In this document: one piece after another, positions 1 through 8,329 of the stretch
Position numbering within the stretch: position 1 is the stretch's first letter
Layout of the letters: each line of letters starts with the position of its first letter
Assembly (NCBI GenBank): GCA_903858085.1
Contig: CAIOHJ010000352.1
Location: 1-30,532 of the forward strand
Length of the DNA stretch: 30,532 bases
Direction of reading: 5' to 3'
DNA from: an uncultured Chloroflexota bacterium
GTDB lineage: Bacteria > Chloroflexota > Anaerolineae > Caldilineales > Caldilineaceae
Notes under the pieces: generated by a model
Database searches by the model: none
Told to the model about the DNA's origin: nothing
What the model saw: the letters and a program-made list of their open reading frames with translations, nothing else
Translations under genes and position numbers: made by a program

Positions 1-124
1 GACCAGCACCCCGACAGCAACCCCGACCAGCACCCCGACAGCAACACCGACAGCAACACCGACAGCAACACCGACCAGCACCCCGACAGCAACACCGACA
101 GCAACACCGACAGCAACACCGCCG
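1..124 (+). repeat. 12-bp-period tandem repeat encoding a Thr-Pro linker
   Basis: Units of the type ACAGCAACACCG and ACCAGCACCCCG repeat about ten times and stay in frame with the downstream CDS, giving TATP and TSTP tetrapeptides. The array reaches the window edge, so its full length is unknown. It is a low-complexity linker between extracellular modules and is prone to copy-number change in multiples of four residues. Confidence 0.9.
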
Positions 125-2161
125 GTGACAAGCACCCCCCAGCCCAGTGACTGCGCAGAGGGCATTGCAGGGGTGATCGAAGCCGACAATGGTTTCTGTC
201 CCAGCAGAGACGGTTTTACATTCAGCAATTTCAGCGACATGCTCGACCCATCCAGCGAAGTTTTGATCGATATGTACAGTGCAGACATGGTCTGTAAAAA
301 GGGCACGATCTCGCTGGACGGTCTTTCCTGCGACGTCGATCTCAGCGTTCGCAAACTGATCGCATCCAAACAAAACACACTGTATGGGGCTGCCTACGGG
401 ATGGCGGTTGCTGTGCTGCGTCTCTATCAGAACCGGTATGAGTCCCCCATGTCGTTTGACCCTGCAGCCCAACAGACAGGGCAGCTGACCCTGTCCGAAG
501 CCCTGCGGACCTATCTCCACAGGCTCAGTGCAGGCGCGTATTCGGCTCGCAGCGATGTCGGGACTGACTACGGCTATGTCCGAGCAAGCCCGTTGCCTGA
601 GTTGCTGGATCGCCTCAGCGAACAGTTGCAAAACGTTCCGGCTGTTGCAGACCCCTATGTGCTTTTGCTCTATTCTCCGTCGGGGTCGAGCAGCCTCGCT
701 GTGACTCCGTACCGAGTCGTCAACCTGGACAACAGCCACTATGAGGTCTACGTGTACGACAGCAATTTTCCTGGCGATGACAGCCGACGGGTCACCTTCG
801 ACCTGTCAGCTGGAATTTGGAGCTACAGCACCCTGGCGCCCGGCTCGAACACTCCAATTGACCTGAGTGGCGCTGTCGCCACCAACCCACTGCCAGATCT
901 GCGCCTGCTCTCTGCGCATGCCCTTCGCGGTCTGATTATGCTAGGTATGGGCGCAGAAACGGACCAAGACGGCGTGACCCGCAGCCTCTTTGAGAGTGGA
1001 AACCCGGTCGCCTACCAGACAGAAAATTGTCATTCGCTCACTGTTGCCGGCACGGTCGTGGTCAGCGCTGAGTCCTCCACTTCTGAGGAAGGCTGCACTG
1101 GCGTGTTGAACACGGGCGACCATCAGTCACTCGCCTTCAACGATGGGCTCGGCGCCGAAGAGAACAACCGTGCCCACAACCGTCTCTATGGCTTGCGCGA
1201 TGCTGACGTCTTCGCGTTGAAAAATGCCAACACCCCGGCTGAAAATCTGCAATTTGACCTGGTAGGCCAGCAAGGCAGCGGCAATCTACAGTTGGATTTT
1301 CTCACAGACCAGGGTGATCTCACACAAGTCAACGCTCAACCCTCCACGCAGACACGTGCTGCCGGCATCACTGCCATCCACTATGGGCTCTCGCTCAGCC
1401 CAGATGCCAGCCAGGTCAGCCTGGTACCTGCCAGCCCGACCGGCGCCGATGTGGCCATTGTGGCTTCGCTGGGGTTTGCCGAGCGTGGCCAGACCGAAAA
1501 CCAGCCCAGCAGCAGCATCGATCTGACCGATCTGCAGCTGCTAGGGGGTCAGCCCTTGCAGTCCTCGATCGACGGGAACACAGGGCTGCTGACTGTCTCC
1601 TCCGACCGGCCTGTGACCTTTTCATTGGCAATCGAGATGCTGGCGCCCGATGGGAGCGCCGACCTCTTCGAACGGTCCAACTGGAGCGTGGACGGTGCCG
1701 CTGCGCAGCTCGACTTTGGCAGTTGGCAGGGTGGCGATGCCCCGCTGAGCATCGTGGTCGACGAGGCCGGCGACGGGTTCGCAAACGATCTGCCCCAGGA
1801 ACTGGAGAACGAATCCAACAACCCACCGACCTCTCTGCCAGAGGCACCCGAGCCAGGGCTCGAGTTCCCCCTGTTTCTCCCCTTCATCCAGCAGACAGCC
1901 GCTCAGGGTGCAACGACGGCAGCTGGTGCAGCAGCCCCTTCGGCACAGCCTGTTGGGCCGGCGCCAGAGCTGACGCCAGCGTTTCCAACATTTCTGCCGC
2001 TGATCCAGCAGGAGCTCGGGCGCATTCAGCAATCGCTGGCGCCGTTGGTGGCGAGCTCTGTTCTCTGTGTGAATGGCACTCTCTGCCCTGATGCCCTTCG
2101 CTATCCGGCAACCCTCCTGCTGCTCTTTGCAGCAGGAGGGCTGTGGCGGCGGCCACGCTGA
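2..2161 (+). CDS. Large secreted, C-terminally anchored protein with a degenerate papain-like domain (5' partial)
   Basis: The frame is open from base 2, so the gene begins upstream of the window; the GTG at 125 is internal. The first ~40 codons are a Thr/Pro/Ser/Ala linker. Next comes a domain (about 374-830) with the layout of a papain-like peptidase: GAAYGMAVAVLRLY where such proteins carry a nucleophile in a CYGM-like context, then SSSLAVTPYRVV and YEVYVYDSNFPGDDSRRV. The expected Cys and His appear replaced by Ala and Leu, so activity is doubtful. A beta-rich region follows, then two copies of an FPxFLPxIQQ motif (1865-1894 and 1982-2011), and finally a hydrophobic helix ending in WRRPR, which suggests a C-terminal membrane anchor. 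The family assignment rests on pattern memory only; the extracellular location is better supported. The 3' end overlaps or abuts the next gene. Confidence 0.7.
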   Translation, partial: TSTPTATPTSTPTATPTATPTATPTSTPTATPTATPTATPPVTSTPQPSDCAEGIAGVIEADNGFCPSRDGFTFSNFSDMLDPSSEVLIDMYSADMVCKKGTISLDGLSCDVDLSVRKLIASKQNTLYGAAYGMAVAVLRLYQNRYESPMSFDPAAQQTGQLTLSEALRTYLHRLSAGAYSARSDVGTDYGYVRASPLPELLDRLSEQLQNVPAVADPYVLLLYSPSGSSSLAVTPYRVVNLDNSHYEVYVYDSNFPGDDSRRVTFDLSAGIWSYSTLAPGSNTPIDLSGAVATNPLPDLRLLSAHALRGLIMLGMGAETDQDGVTRSLFESGNPVAYQTENCHSLTVAGTVVVSAESSTSEEGCTGVLNTGDHQSLAFNDGLGAEENNRAHNRLYGLRDADVFALKNANTPAENLQFDLVGQQGSGNLQLDFLTDQGDLTQVNAQPSTQTRAAGITAIHYGLSLSPDASQVSLVPASPTGADVAIVASLGFAERGQTENQPSSSIDLTDLQLLGGQPLQSSIDGNTGLLTVSSDRPVTFSLAIEMLAPDGSADLFERSNWSVDGAAAQLDFGSWQGGDAPLSIVVDEAGDGFANDLPQELENESNNPPTSLPEAPEPGLEFPLFLPFIQQTAAQGATTAAGAAAPSAQPVGPAPELTPAFPTFLPLIQQELGRIQQSLAPLVASSVLCVNGTLCPDALRYPATLLLLFAAGGLWRRPR
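2112..2140 (+). promoter_or_regulatory. Perfect 11-bp hairpin at the gene junction
   Basis: CCCTCCTGCTG (2112-2122) and CAGCAGGAGGG (2130-2140) are exact inverted repeats around a 7-nt loop. The hairpin lies in the last codons of the upstream gene. Its right arm contains AGGAGGG, the only strong Shine-Dalgarno-like sequence near the start of the next gene. No T-run follows, so this is not a standard terminator. It may mask the ribosome site until upstream translation melts it (inference). Confidence 0.6.
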
Positions 2162-2181
2162 CCCAACAGGGCTCGGTTCAC

Positions 2182-3369
2182 ATGCCGTCATCCCTGCTGC
2201 ACCCGATGGCCGCCCCGATCCACGCCGCCACTCTGGTTGCCCTCTGCGCCCGGGCCGTGCTCACCCCGCAGACTGCTGCACAGCTGAAGCAGGCAGTCGC
2301 TCGCTTCGAAGATTGGGCTGCGCTGCCGGCGTTGGCCGAAAGACACGGACTCGGGCCACTGGTCTACACCCACCTGCGCGCAGTCGGAGCAGAAATCCCC
2401 GCACCGACCGAGCTGACCCTCAAAGGGCTCTGCCTGCGCCACCAACGGGCCGCACAGATCTACGACCAGGTCTTGGGTGAGATCCTGCAGACATTCTACA
2501 CCGCCGGAATCGACGTGCTGGTGCTCAAAGGCAGTGCACTGGCCCACCTGCTCTACCCCCAGCCCGGTCTGCGCCCACGTCGCGATCTGGACCTTCTGGT
2601 CAGGCCGGAAGCTGCCCTGCACGCATACGCGCTGCTGGGCACTCTGGGGTTTGTGCTCGCCCCCACACCCTACCAGGATGTGAGCCGATACCATCAGCAC
2701 CTCGCCCCAGCCACCCGAACTGTGCAGGACTATTCGGTCATGGTCGACCTGCATACAGATCTCTTTTTTCGCTTCAAACCCTATCATCTGCCTTCAGCCA
2801 CCTACAGCCAGCTGAGTACAACTGCCCAGCCGTTTACCGTGAACGGCCTCCCTGCCAGCACCCTGAGCCCTGCAGCAATGCTCTGGCACCTCTATCATCA
2901 TGGGTTCAGCATGCACCTGCGCGGGGACACACAAGGGCGGCTGCTTGGCGTAGCAGATATCGTCACCCTGGTCGAAAAATGGCTTGACCACATCGACTGG
3001 GAACACTTTCAGCGCTGCTATCCACAGACCTTTCATGCCTTGCCGATGTTTCACTATCTGACTCCCTGGTCAGATGCAGTCTTGGAGCGGCTCCAGTGGA
3101 GAGTCGGCCCCACGCCGGGCGGTGTAGGGGAAGTCTACGCAGGCTATCCCACCCAGCTGGCAGGCGAACACCTGCGGCGCGGCCTGCGCCGTAGCTGCCG
3201 TGAGACATTCTGGCCTTCTGAATGGTGGGTGCGTCTGCACTACGGGCTCCCAGCCACCACCCCCACCTTGGTTGGACGCGCCCGCCACGCCGTCTATGTG
3301 CTCTGGGACCTGGGGATCTATGCCACCAGCCTGCTGGGCCCGCTCAAGCTGCACCCCTATCCTCGTTGA
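2182..3369 (+). CDS. Nucleotidyltransferase-like protein (NTP_transf_5 type)
   Basis: The central signature DVLVLKGSALAHLLYP followed by RPRRDLDLLV matches the uncharacterised nucleotidyltransferase family NTP_transf_5, with an LKG motif then an RxxxDLDLLV acidic pair that should bind metal. With the ATG at 2182 these lie near residues 115-140 of 395. The rest is a helical region of the length usual for the family. A GTG at 2143, overlapping the upstream gene by 19 nt, is an alternative start; it has AGGAGGG only 2 nt upstream, which is too close, so I prefer the ATG. Family members often sit beside HPr-kinase-like genes, as here. The substrate is unknown; adenylyl or nucleotidyl transfer to a glycan, peptide or protein is a family-level guess. 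Confidence 0.8.
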   Translation: MPSSLLHPMAAPIHAATLVALCARAVLTPQTAAQLKQAVARFEDWAALPALAERHGLGPLVYTHLRAVGAEIPAPTELTLKGLCLRHQRAAQIYDQVLGEILQTFYTAGIDVLVLKGSALAHLLYPQPGLRPRRDLDLLVRPEAALHAYALLGTLGFVLAPTPYQDVSRYHQHLAPATRTVQDYSVMVDLHTDLFFRFKPYHLPSATYSQLSTTAQPFTVNGLPASTLSPAAMLWHLYHHGFSMHLRGDTQGRLLGVADIVTLVEKWLDHIDWEHFQRCYPQTFHALPMFHYLTPWSDAVLERLQWRVGPTPGGVGEVYAGYPTQLAGEHLRRGLRRSCRETFWPSEWWVRLHYGLPATTPTLVGRARHAVYVLWDLGIYATSLLGPLKLHPYPR

Positions 3370-3377
3370 CACACGCC

Positions 3378-4280
3378 ATGCAGACACAGACCCTTACATT
3401 TGGTGGAAGCACGGTCACCCTTGAATCCGAGGGGACCCACGCCGACAGGCTCGTTCAACAGTTGCTGGCCAACGTCGCCCCCGACAGGAGTGCCCCCGAC
3501 AGGGGCAGCAGCTGGACCCTACGCCTCGTCTCACAACAGGGTGGGCCTGTACACCTGTTCTCGGGAGCGTGCACAGCCACCCTCCAGCCGCTCGGCGAGA
3601 CAACCGCCGAACAGGTGCTGGGGCACCTCTGTTACCGGCTGGCTGCTGGCAGCCAGGGAGGAGTGCTGTTTCATGCTGCCGGCTTGTGCCATGCTGGACA
3701 AGGCTGGCTGCTGCCAGGCAAAATGGGTGCAGGCAAGACGACGCTGGCGGCCTGGCTGGTCGCCTCCCACTACACCTATTTGAGCGATGAACTGATCTTT
3801 GTGGCGAACGGATCGTTGCAGCTGCAAGGATTTTCACGCCCGCTCAATTTGCGGGCAGGTGGCCTGGCAGCCTTGCAGGCAGCCACCTCGCTTGTTGTAG
3901 AAGACAACACAGCTGCCAAGGATGCCAATACACTGGTCGCCCCCCACTGCATCGGACCCGGCAAAGTAAGCAACCAGGCCATGCTCTGTGCGATTCTCTT
4001 TCCACACTATGCCGCCAATTGCACCTTCTCCTGCACCCCCCTGAGCCAGGCAGAAGCCGGACTGGCACTGATGGAGTGTCTGATCAATGCCCGCAACCTG
4101 CCAAACCATGGCTTCACAGAGGTGACACGCCTGGCCCGACATCTGCCAGCCTATCGCTTGACCTACAGCAATTTTGAACAACTGCATCCCTGGTTCATGA
4201 CAGCGGAGAAGCCATGTGGCAACTTCTTGGAAGCAGCCTGCTGGCCACAGCCGCAGCGCTGCACGGCTATCACACCCTGA
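3378..4280 (+). CDS. HPr-kinase-like P-loop kinase
   Basis: The 300-residue protein carries a Walker A motif, GKMGAGKTT (residues 114-122), preceded by GVLFHAAGLCHAGQGWLLPG, which matches the C-terminal catalytic domain of HPr kinase/phosphorylase relatives. LSDE (135-138) sits where the family has its acidic Walker B-like site. The true HprK N-terminal domain is absent, so HPr itself is unlikely to be the substrate; HprK-related kinases of this size accompany surface-polymer or modified-peptide loci. I chose ATG 3378, 8 nt after the upstream stop. The frame is open further upstream (from 3222) but that part lies inside the previous gene. The 3' end overlaps the next gene by 67 nt, which implies coupled translation. 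Confidence 0.85.
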   Translation: MQTQTLTFGGSTVTLESEGTHADRLVQQLLANVAPDRSAPDRGSSWTLRLVSQQGGPVHLFSGACTATLQPLGETTAEQVLGHLCYRLAAGSQGGVLFHAAGLCHAGQGWLLPGKMGAGKTTLAAWLVASHYTYLSDELIFVANGSLQLQGFSRPLNLRAGGLAALQAATSLVVEDNTAAKDANTLVAPHCIGPGKVSNQAMLCAILFPHYAANCTFSCTPLSQAEAGLALMECLINARNLPNHGFTEVTRLARHLPAYRLTYSNFEQLHPWFMTAEKPCGNFLEAACWPQPQRCTAITP

Positions 4281-5158
4281 CAGGGCGGGACGCACTGCTG
4301 GATCTGCGCGACAAACTGCGGCTGCAGAGCCGCAACCTGGCCGCCTGGGACAATTTCTGCGCTGCCAATCCGAAAAGATCCGAGATCGTCGTCTGCCTGA
4401 CCACCACCCCCAGCCGGATCTCCCGGATCGAAGGGACGTTGAAAAGTCTTTTCTACCAGACACACCGCCCGAAAACAATCCGCCTGCATCTTCCAACATT
4501 TTCACGCCGCGAAGGACGCCCCTACTCGGTTCCTGCCGCACTGCAGACCCTGACGGCACTGGAAATCGTGCGTTGCGCCGATGCCGGGCCGGCCACAAAG
4601 TTGCTCCCCGCCCTCGAAGTCTTCGACCGCGAACAGCCCCTGTTGGTGGTCGACGACGACCGGCTCTATCCACCCGACCTGATCGAACGGTTCACAGAAG
4701 CTGCTGCCCTGCTGCCCCACGCTGCCTTGGGGCTGAGCGGTTGGAACGTGCCCGACACCCTCACCGATCGCCCCACAACGCCGCTCGACCACCTCTGCCA
4801 GCGGGCACCCGCCCCCGTGAAGTCGACACGCCTGCACCAGCCACGCCGCGTCGATATCTTGATGGGCTACACCGGCTACCTGGTCCGGCCAGCATTTTTC
4901 GAGCACACCACCGTCAGCGACTACAGCGCCGCACCGCCAGCCGCTTTCTATGTGGACGACGTCTGGATCAGCGCCCACTGCACAGCCCCCCGATGGGTCT
5001 TTCCAGCGCCGCGCCACTGTTTTATCCCGCGCAAAGATTGGTTCCTGCACGATCGAACCGCACTCTATCGCCTGAACAATGGCGGCGGCAACCCAGAGCT
5101 GCGCAACAACACCCTCCTGATCCGCTACTTTCAAGACCGCTGGCTCTGTACCCAATGA
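4214..5158 (+). CDS. Glycosyltransferase, GT-A-like
   Basis: The 314-residue protein has a short hydrophobic N-terminus (LLGSSLLATAAALHGY). A Rossmann-like start follows, VVCLTTTPSRISRIEGTLKSL (about residues 59-79), typical of nucleotide-sugar glycosyltransferases. LLVVDDDRLYPPDLIERF places a DxD-type metal site at 147-149, and FYVDDVWIS near residue 240 is a plausible second catalytic segment. ATG 4214 is supported by GGAGAA 5 nt upstream. It overlaps the kinase gene by 67 nt, and its stop overlaps the next start as ATGA. The sugar donor and acceptor cannot be read from sequence. It probably acts at the cytoplasmic face of the membrane on a lipid-linked glycan (inference). Confidence 0.8.
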   Translation: MWQLLGSSLLATAAALHGYHTLTGRDALLDLRDKLRLQSRNLAAWDNFCAANPKRSEIVVCLTTTPSRISRIEGTLKSLFYQTHRPKTIRLHLPTFSRREGRPYSVPAALQTLTALEIVRCADAGPATKLLPALEVFDREQPLLVVDDDRLYPPDLIERFTEAAALLPHAALGLSGWNVPDTLTDRPTTPLDHLCQRAPAPVKSTRLHQPRRVDILMGYTGYLVRPAFFEHTTVSDYSAAPPAAFYVDDVWISAHCTAPRWVFPAPRHCFIPRKDWFLHDRTALYRLNNGGGNPELRNNTLLIRYFQDRWLCTQ

Positions 5159-5913
5159 TCCCATCCACACTCCACCAGACCTGGCGGACCCAGACCCTGC
5201 CCCCACAACTGTACCGCTGGCAGCTCTCCTGGAAACGCCATAACCCCACCTGGCAGCTCCATTTTTATGATGACCAGGCCTGCCTGGCCTTTGTAGAAGC
5301 CACCTGCCCCGAGTTCCAGCCCCTCTATCAGGGATTCCCGTACGCCATTCAACGTGCCGATTTTTTTCGCTACCTCGTGCTCTATTACAAAGGCGGCCTG
5401 TACGCCGACATCGATATGGAATGCCTCCGCCCGTTGGGAAACCTCGGAGGCCGCTGCCAGGTGATCCTGGCCGTCGAGGCACACTTGACCCGCCAAAGAC
5501 AACAAGAACTGGGCTATCGTCACCCCTACCAGATCGCCAATTGCATCTTCGCAGCAGCACCAGGACACTGGTTTTTGCAACGCCTGATCGAATCCGTGGC
5601 CCACCAGGCCAGCCGCCTGCCCCCCACCGACGACGCCATCGAAGAAAGCACCGGCCCGCGTTTGCTGACCCGCCTCTATTTTGCTCTGTCTGAAGCCGAG
5701 AAGCAGCAGATCACCCTGCTGCCCCAGATCTGCTGGATGGCACCGACCACCTATCCCAACTGGTGGCCGCTGAACCGCCATATGGCGGCCAGACACCATT
5801 TTCTTGGCTCCTGGAAACAACCCGCCAGACCGCGTGCGCTCCACAGACGCTGGATCGAACGCTCCAAACTTCCCAATCCCTGGCCCACCCTTCGAGGAGA
5901 CACCCATGCTTGA
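5155..5913 (+). CDS. Glycosyltransferase with DXD sugar-binding motif (OCH1-like)
   Basis: The opening IPSTLHQTWRTQTLPPQL and the segment AIQRADFFRYLVLYYKGG followed by LYADIDMECLRPL are the hallmarks of the Gly_transf_sug (PF04488) family. The DID metal site is at residues 85-87 of 252. Such enzymes add mannose, galactose or related sugars to glycans or glycolipids. ATG 5155 forms an ATGA overlap with the upstream stop. The frame is open back to 4216, but that stretch is the antisense-free shadow of the previous glycosyltransferase and is not coding. The 3' end overlaps the PAP2 gene by 8 nt. Confidence 0.88.
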   Translation: MIPSTLHQTWRTQTLPPQLYRWQLSWKRHNPTWQLHFYDDQACLAFVEATCPEFQPLYQGFPYAIQRADFFRYLVLYYKGGLYADIDMECLRPLGNLGGRCQVILAVEAHLTRQRQQELGYRHPYQIANCIFAAAPGHWFLQRLIESVAHQASRLPPTDDAIEESTGPRLLTRLYFALSEAEKQQITLLPQICWMAPTTYPNWWPLNRHMAARHHFLGSWKQPARPRALHRRWIERSKLPNPWPTLRGDTHA

Positions 5914-6514
5914 ACCCGCACTCTGGACATTCTCCTGGCTGAACTGGCTCTATCCGCTGCTGGTGGGCGGGCTCTTTGCAACCATTTGGGTCGTCAACGA
6001 CTTCACCGCACGGCGCACACGACACTTTACAACCCGCCATCGGCTGGACGACCTCATCCCTTTTCTGCCGATCTTTGCCCTCCCTTATTTTTCAGCGTAC
6101 GTGCTGGGCAATGGGGCCTACCTTTTTCTGCGCGAGGACGCCAATTTTACGCGCATTCTGCTGGGCTATCTGCTGATCTATCTGCTCTCAAACACCAGCT
6201 ACCTGCTCCTGCCCACGCGCGTCGAACGGCGCGAGCAGCTGAACACCGATACGGCCTCGACCCACATCCTGGCCCGTTTTCAACATCTCTCCAAACCCTT
6301 CAACAACTTTCCCAGCATGCACGTCAGCTATTGTCTGTACAGCGCCCTCGTGGTCGCCACCTACACCGACAACGGGTGGGGGGGACTGCTCCTGGTCTGG
6401 GCCGGGGTGGTCGCCTTGTCTACATTGTTCACCAAACAGCATCATCTGCTCGACGTGGCCGCCGGCGCACTGCTTGCCACACTGGCCTACTGGATCGTCC
6501 GGGTGAGCGCATGA
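5906..6514 (+). CDS. PAP2-family membrane phosphatase / inositolphosphorylceramide-synthase-like protein
   Basis: The 202-residue protein has about six membrane segments. It carries FPSMHVSYC (PSMH, residues 136-139) and STLFTKQHHLLDVAAG (172-187), which correspond to PAP2 motifs 2 and 3 with the catalytic His and Asp. The KQHxxxD form resembles the PAP2_3 and inositolphosphorylceramide-synthase branch, which exchanges phosphate-linked head groups on lipids. ATG 5906 has GAGGAG about 7 nt upstream and overlaps the preceding gene by 8 nt. In this cluster it could dephosphorylate a polyprenyl or diacyl lipid carrier or transfer a phospho head group to a glycolipid. Which reaction it performs is not decidable from sequence. 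Confidence 0.82.
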   Translation: MLEPALWTFSWLNWLYPLLVGGLFATIWVVNDFTARRTRHFTTRHRLDDLIPFLPIFALPYFSAYVLGNGAYLFLREDANFTRILLGYLLIYLLSNTSYLLLPTRVERREQLNTDTASTHILARFQHLSKPFNNFPSMHVSYCLYSALVVATYTDNGWGGLLLVWAGVVALSTLFTKQHHLLDVAAGALLATLAYWIVRVSA

Positions 6515-7218
6515 AGGTGCTTCTCACCGTCGATCTGGAACAGGATTGTCCTCCCTATCTGGATACCTTCCGGGGGATGGAGCAGGGCGTTCATGACCTG
6601 CTCACCCTTCTGACCGATGCCGCGGTTCCAGCTACCTTCTTTGCCACAGGCGTCGTGGCCCGCCGCTACCCCCACACCCTCGCCACGCTCGTCGCACAGG
6701 GACACGAGCTGGGCGGCCACGGCGACACACATCGCTCCTTCACCCGTCTTGCTGCCGACCAGGCCAACGCAGAAATCGCCCGGTCCAGCGAAAGCCTGCG
6801 CCGCCTGGCACCGGTGACAGCCTTTCGCGCCCCCTATCTGCAATTTCCCGACGCCTACCTGCCTCTCCTGGAACAACATGGATATCGGATCGACGCCTCC
6901 CAGGCCCGCTACAAGCTCCATGCACTCCGCCCGTCCCCCCCTTCCCGGCTGCAACGGCTGCCCGCGTCGGTTCCATCCTCTGTGCTGCGTCTGCCCGACC
7001 CGCTCCGCCGCCTCTGGCTGAATCGGCTGGCCAGTCCCGTCGTGCTGTTTGTGCATCCATGGGAATTTGTCGATCTGCGCCAGGAGAAGCTGCGCCTGGA
7101 CTGTCGCTTCCGCACCGGCAGCCTCGCGCTGGAGGACCTGCAGCATGTCATTGAACACTTCAAGGCCAAAGATGCCCACTTTATTACCGTCAGCGATGGC
7201 TGTCGACACCCTGCATGA
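6511..7218 (+). CDS. Polysaccharide deacetylase (carbohydrate esterase 4 / NodB-like)
   Basis: A NodB-type fold is shown by VLLTVDLEQD (residues 3-12, the TFDDGP-equivalent with catalytic Asp), ATFFATG (41-47), HELGGHGDTHRSF (65-77, metal-binding HxxxH) and FRAPYL near residue 105. FVHPWEF near residue 180 supplies the last conserved His. The length of 235 residues is normal for a single-domain enzyme. It should remove N-acetyl groups from an amino-sugar residue. No signal peptide is visible, which points to action on a cytoplasmic lipid-linked sugar rather than peptidoglycan. The start overlaps the PAP2 stop as ATGA. Confidence 0.88.
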   Translation: MKVLLTVDLEQDCPPYLDTFRGMEQGVHDLLTLLTDAAVPATFFATGVVARRYPHTLATLVAQGHELGGHGDTHRSFTRLAADQANAEIARSSESLRRLAPVTAFRAPYLQFPDAYLPLLEQHGYRIDASQARYKLHALRPSPPSRLQRLPASVPSSVLRLPDPLRRLWLNRLASPVVLFVHPWEFVDLRQEKLRLDCRFRTGSLALEDLQHVIEHFKAKDAHFITVSDGCRHPA

Positions 7219-8329
7219 CCGCTACAAGATTGCTTTGCTGGGAGACTGGTTTTTACCCCATGCAGGCGGCATTGAAATTCAGATGCACGACCTGGCAGAA
7301 CAGTTGACCCTGGCCGGCCACGAAGTGCATGTGGTCACACCGATTCCCGGCCCCACACGCATGGGCGGCTTCCAGATCCACCGCCTGCGCGCAAGACGGG
7401 TCCCCCTGTTTGGCTTTGTCGCCACCCTGCACCCCTTTGTCGAACTGGCCGAGCTCCTCCGTCGTGAACGTTACGATGTCGTCCACTGCCATACCAGTTA
7501 CATCGCCCCTACCGCATATGGGGGGGCCTATCTCTGCCAGAAACTGGCGATTCCTACCGTCATCACCTTTCATTCGGTGCTGGCACACTTTGCCCATCTG
7601 CTGGCAGCCGCCGATCGGTGGCTGCACTGGTCGAACTGGCAAGTGCTCTTTTCAGGGGTGAGCCGCTTCGTCACAGCCGCCATCGAACGCATCGTCGCGC
7701 CCCACCCCGTCTATCTGTTGCCCAATGCCATCGACCTTGCCTTTTGGCGGCAGTCACAGAGAGCTGCCCAGAAAGACCCCGAGGTGGTGCTGGTGGCTGT
7801 GACCCGCTTCAGCCCGCGCAAACGCGTCGACAGCCTGCTCAAAACGGTCGCCCAGGTCCGATCCGCACGCCCCGAGATCCCAATCCGGCTGCTGGTCGTC
7901 GGGGAGGGCCCCCTGCGCCCCTATCTCGAGAGGCTGATTGCAAGGCTGGGGCTGAACACGGTCGTCCACCTGCTCGGCTACCAACCGCGCACCCAGATTC
8001 GCACCCTTTTCAGCCAGGCCCATATTTTTGTCTCTGCCTGCGCCATTGAATCTTTTGGCCTGGCCGCACTGGAGGCCCGCTGTGCAGGCCTGCCGATCGT
8101 CGCCCGATCGAGCGGGGTCGATCAGTTTATCACCCACAACCAAAATGGCCTGCTGGCCACCACAGACCAGGAACTGGCCGATTTTCTGCTGCAGCTGATC
8201 CAAGACCCGGCACGACGGCAGCAGATCGCCCGGCACAACCAACTGACAGCCCCCCCCTTTGGCTGGGAGCACGTTCTGCCACAGCACCTCGCCTTCTACC
8301 ACCAGGCCACCACAATGGTACACAGATGA
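7196..8329 (+). CDS. Glycosyltransferase family 4
   Basis: The 377-residue protein begins KIALLGDWFLPHAGGIEIQM, the typical GT4 donor-independent N-terminal loop. It contains VVHCHTSYIAPTAY and, in the C-terminal half, VTRFSPRKRVDSLL, VVGEGPLRPYL and the E(x7)E-type motif AIESFGLAALEARCAGLPIV. These are features of the PimA/PimB-like and GT4 mannosyltransferase group that acts on membrane lipid acceptors. ATG 7196 overlaps the deacetylase gene by 23 nt. The frame is open upstream to 7049 inside the previous gene, but similarity starts at about residue 10 of this call. The acceptor is unknown; the neighbours suggest a glycolipid. Confidence 0.9.
   Translation: MAVDTLHDRYKIALLGDWFLPHAGGIEIQMHDLAEQLTLAGHEVHVVTPIPGPTRMGGFQIHRLRARRVPLFGFVATLHPFVELAELLRRERYDVVHCHTSYIAPTAYGGAYLCQKLAIPTVITFHSVLAHFAHLLAAADRWLHWSNWQVLFSGVSRFVTAAIERIVAPHPVYLLPNAIDLAFWRQSQRAAQKDPEVVLVAVTRFSPRKRVDSLLKTVAQVRSARPEIPIRLLVVGEGPLRPYLERLIARLGLNTVVHLLGYQPRTQIRTLFSQAHIFVSACAIESFGLAALEARCAGLPIVARSSGVDQFITHNQNGLLATTDQELADFLLQLIQDPARRQQIARHNQLTAPPFGWEHVLPQHLAFYHQATTMVHR

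Noticed and set aside
1..124. CRISPR-like array
   Set aside because: The 12-bp units have no spacers and encode an in-frame Thr-Pro linker.
3222..3377. Earlier start for the HprK-like kinase
   Set aside because: This stretch is the 3' coding part of the nucleotidyltransferase gene in another frame; ATG 3378 follows that stop by 8 nt.
4216..5154. Extended N-terminus for the OCH1-like glycosyltransferase
   Set aside because: The open frame overlaps the preceding glycosyltransferase completely and has an Arg/Pro-rich shadow composition; family similarity starts at ATG 5155.
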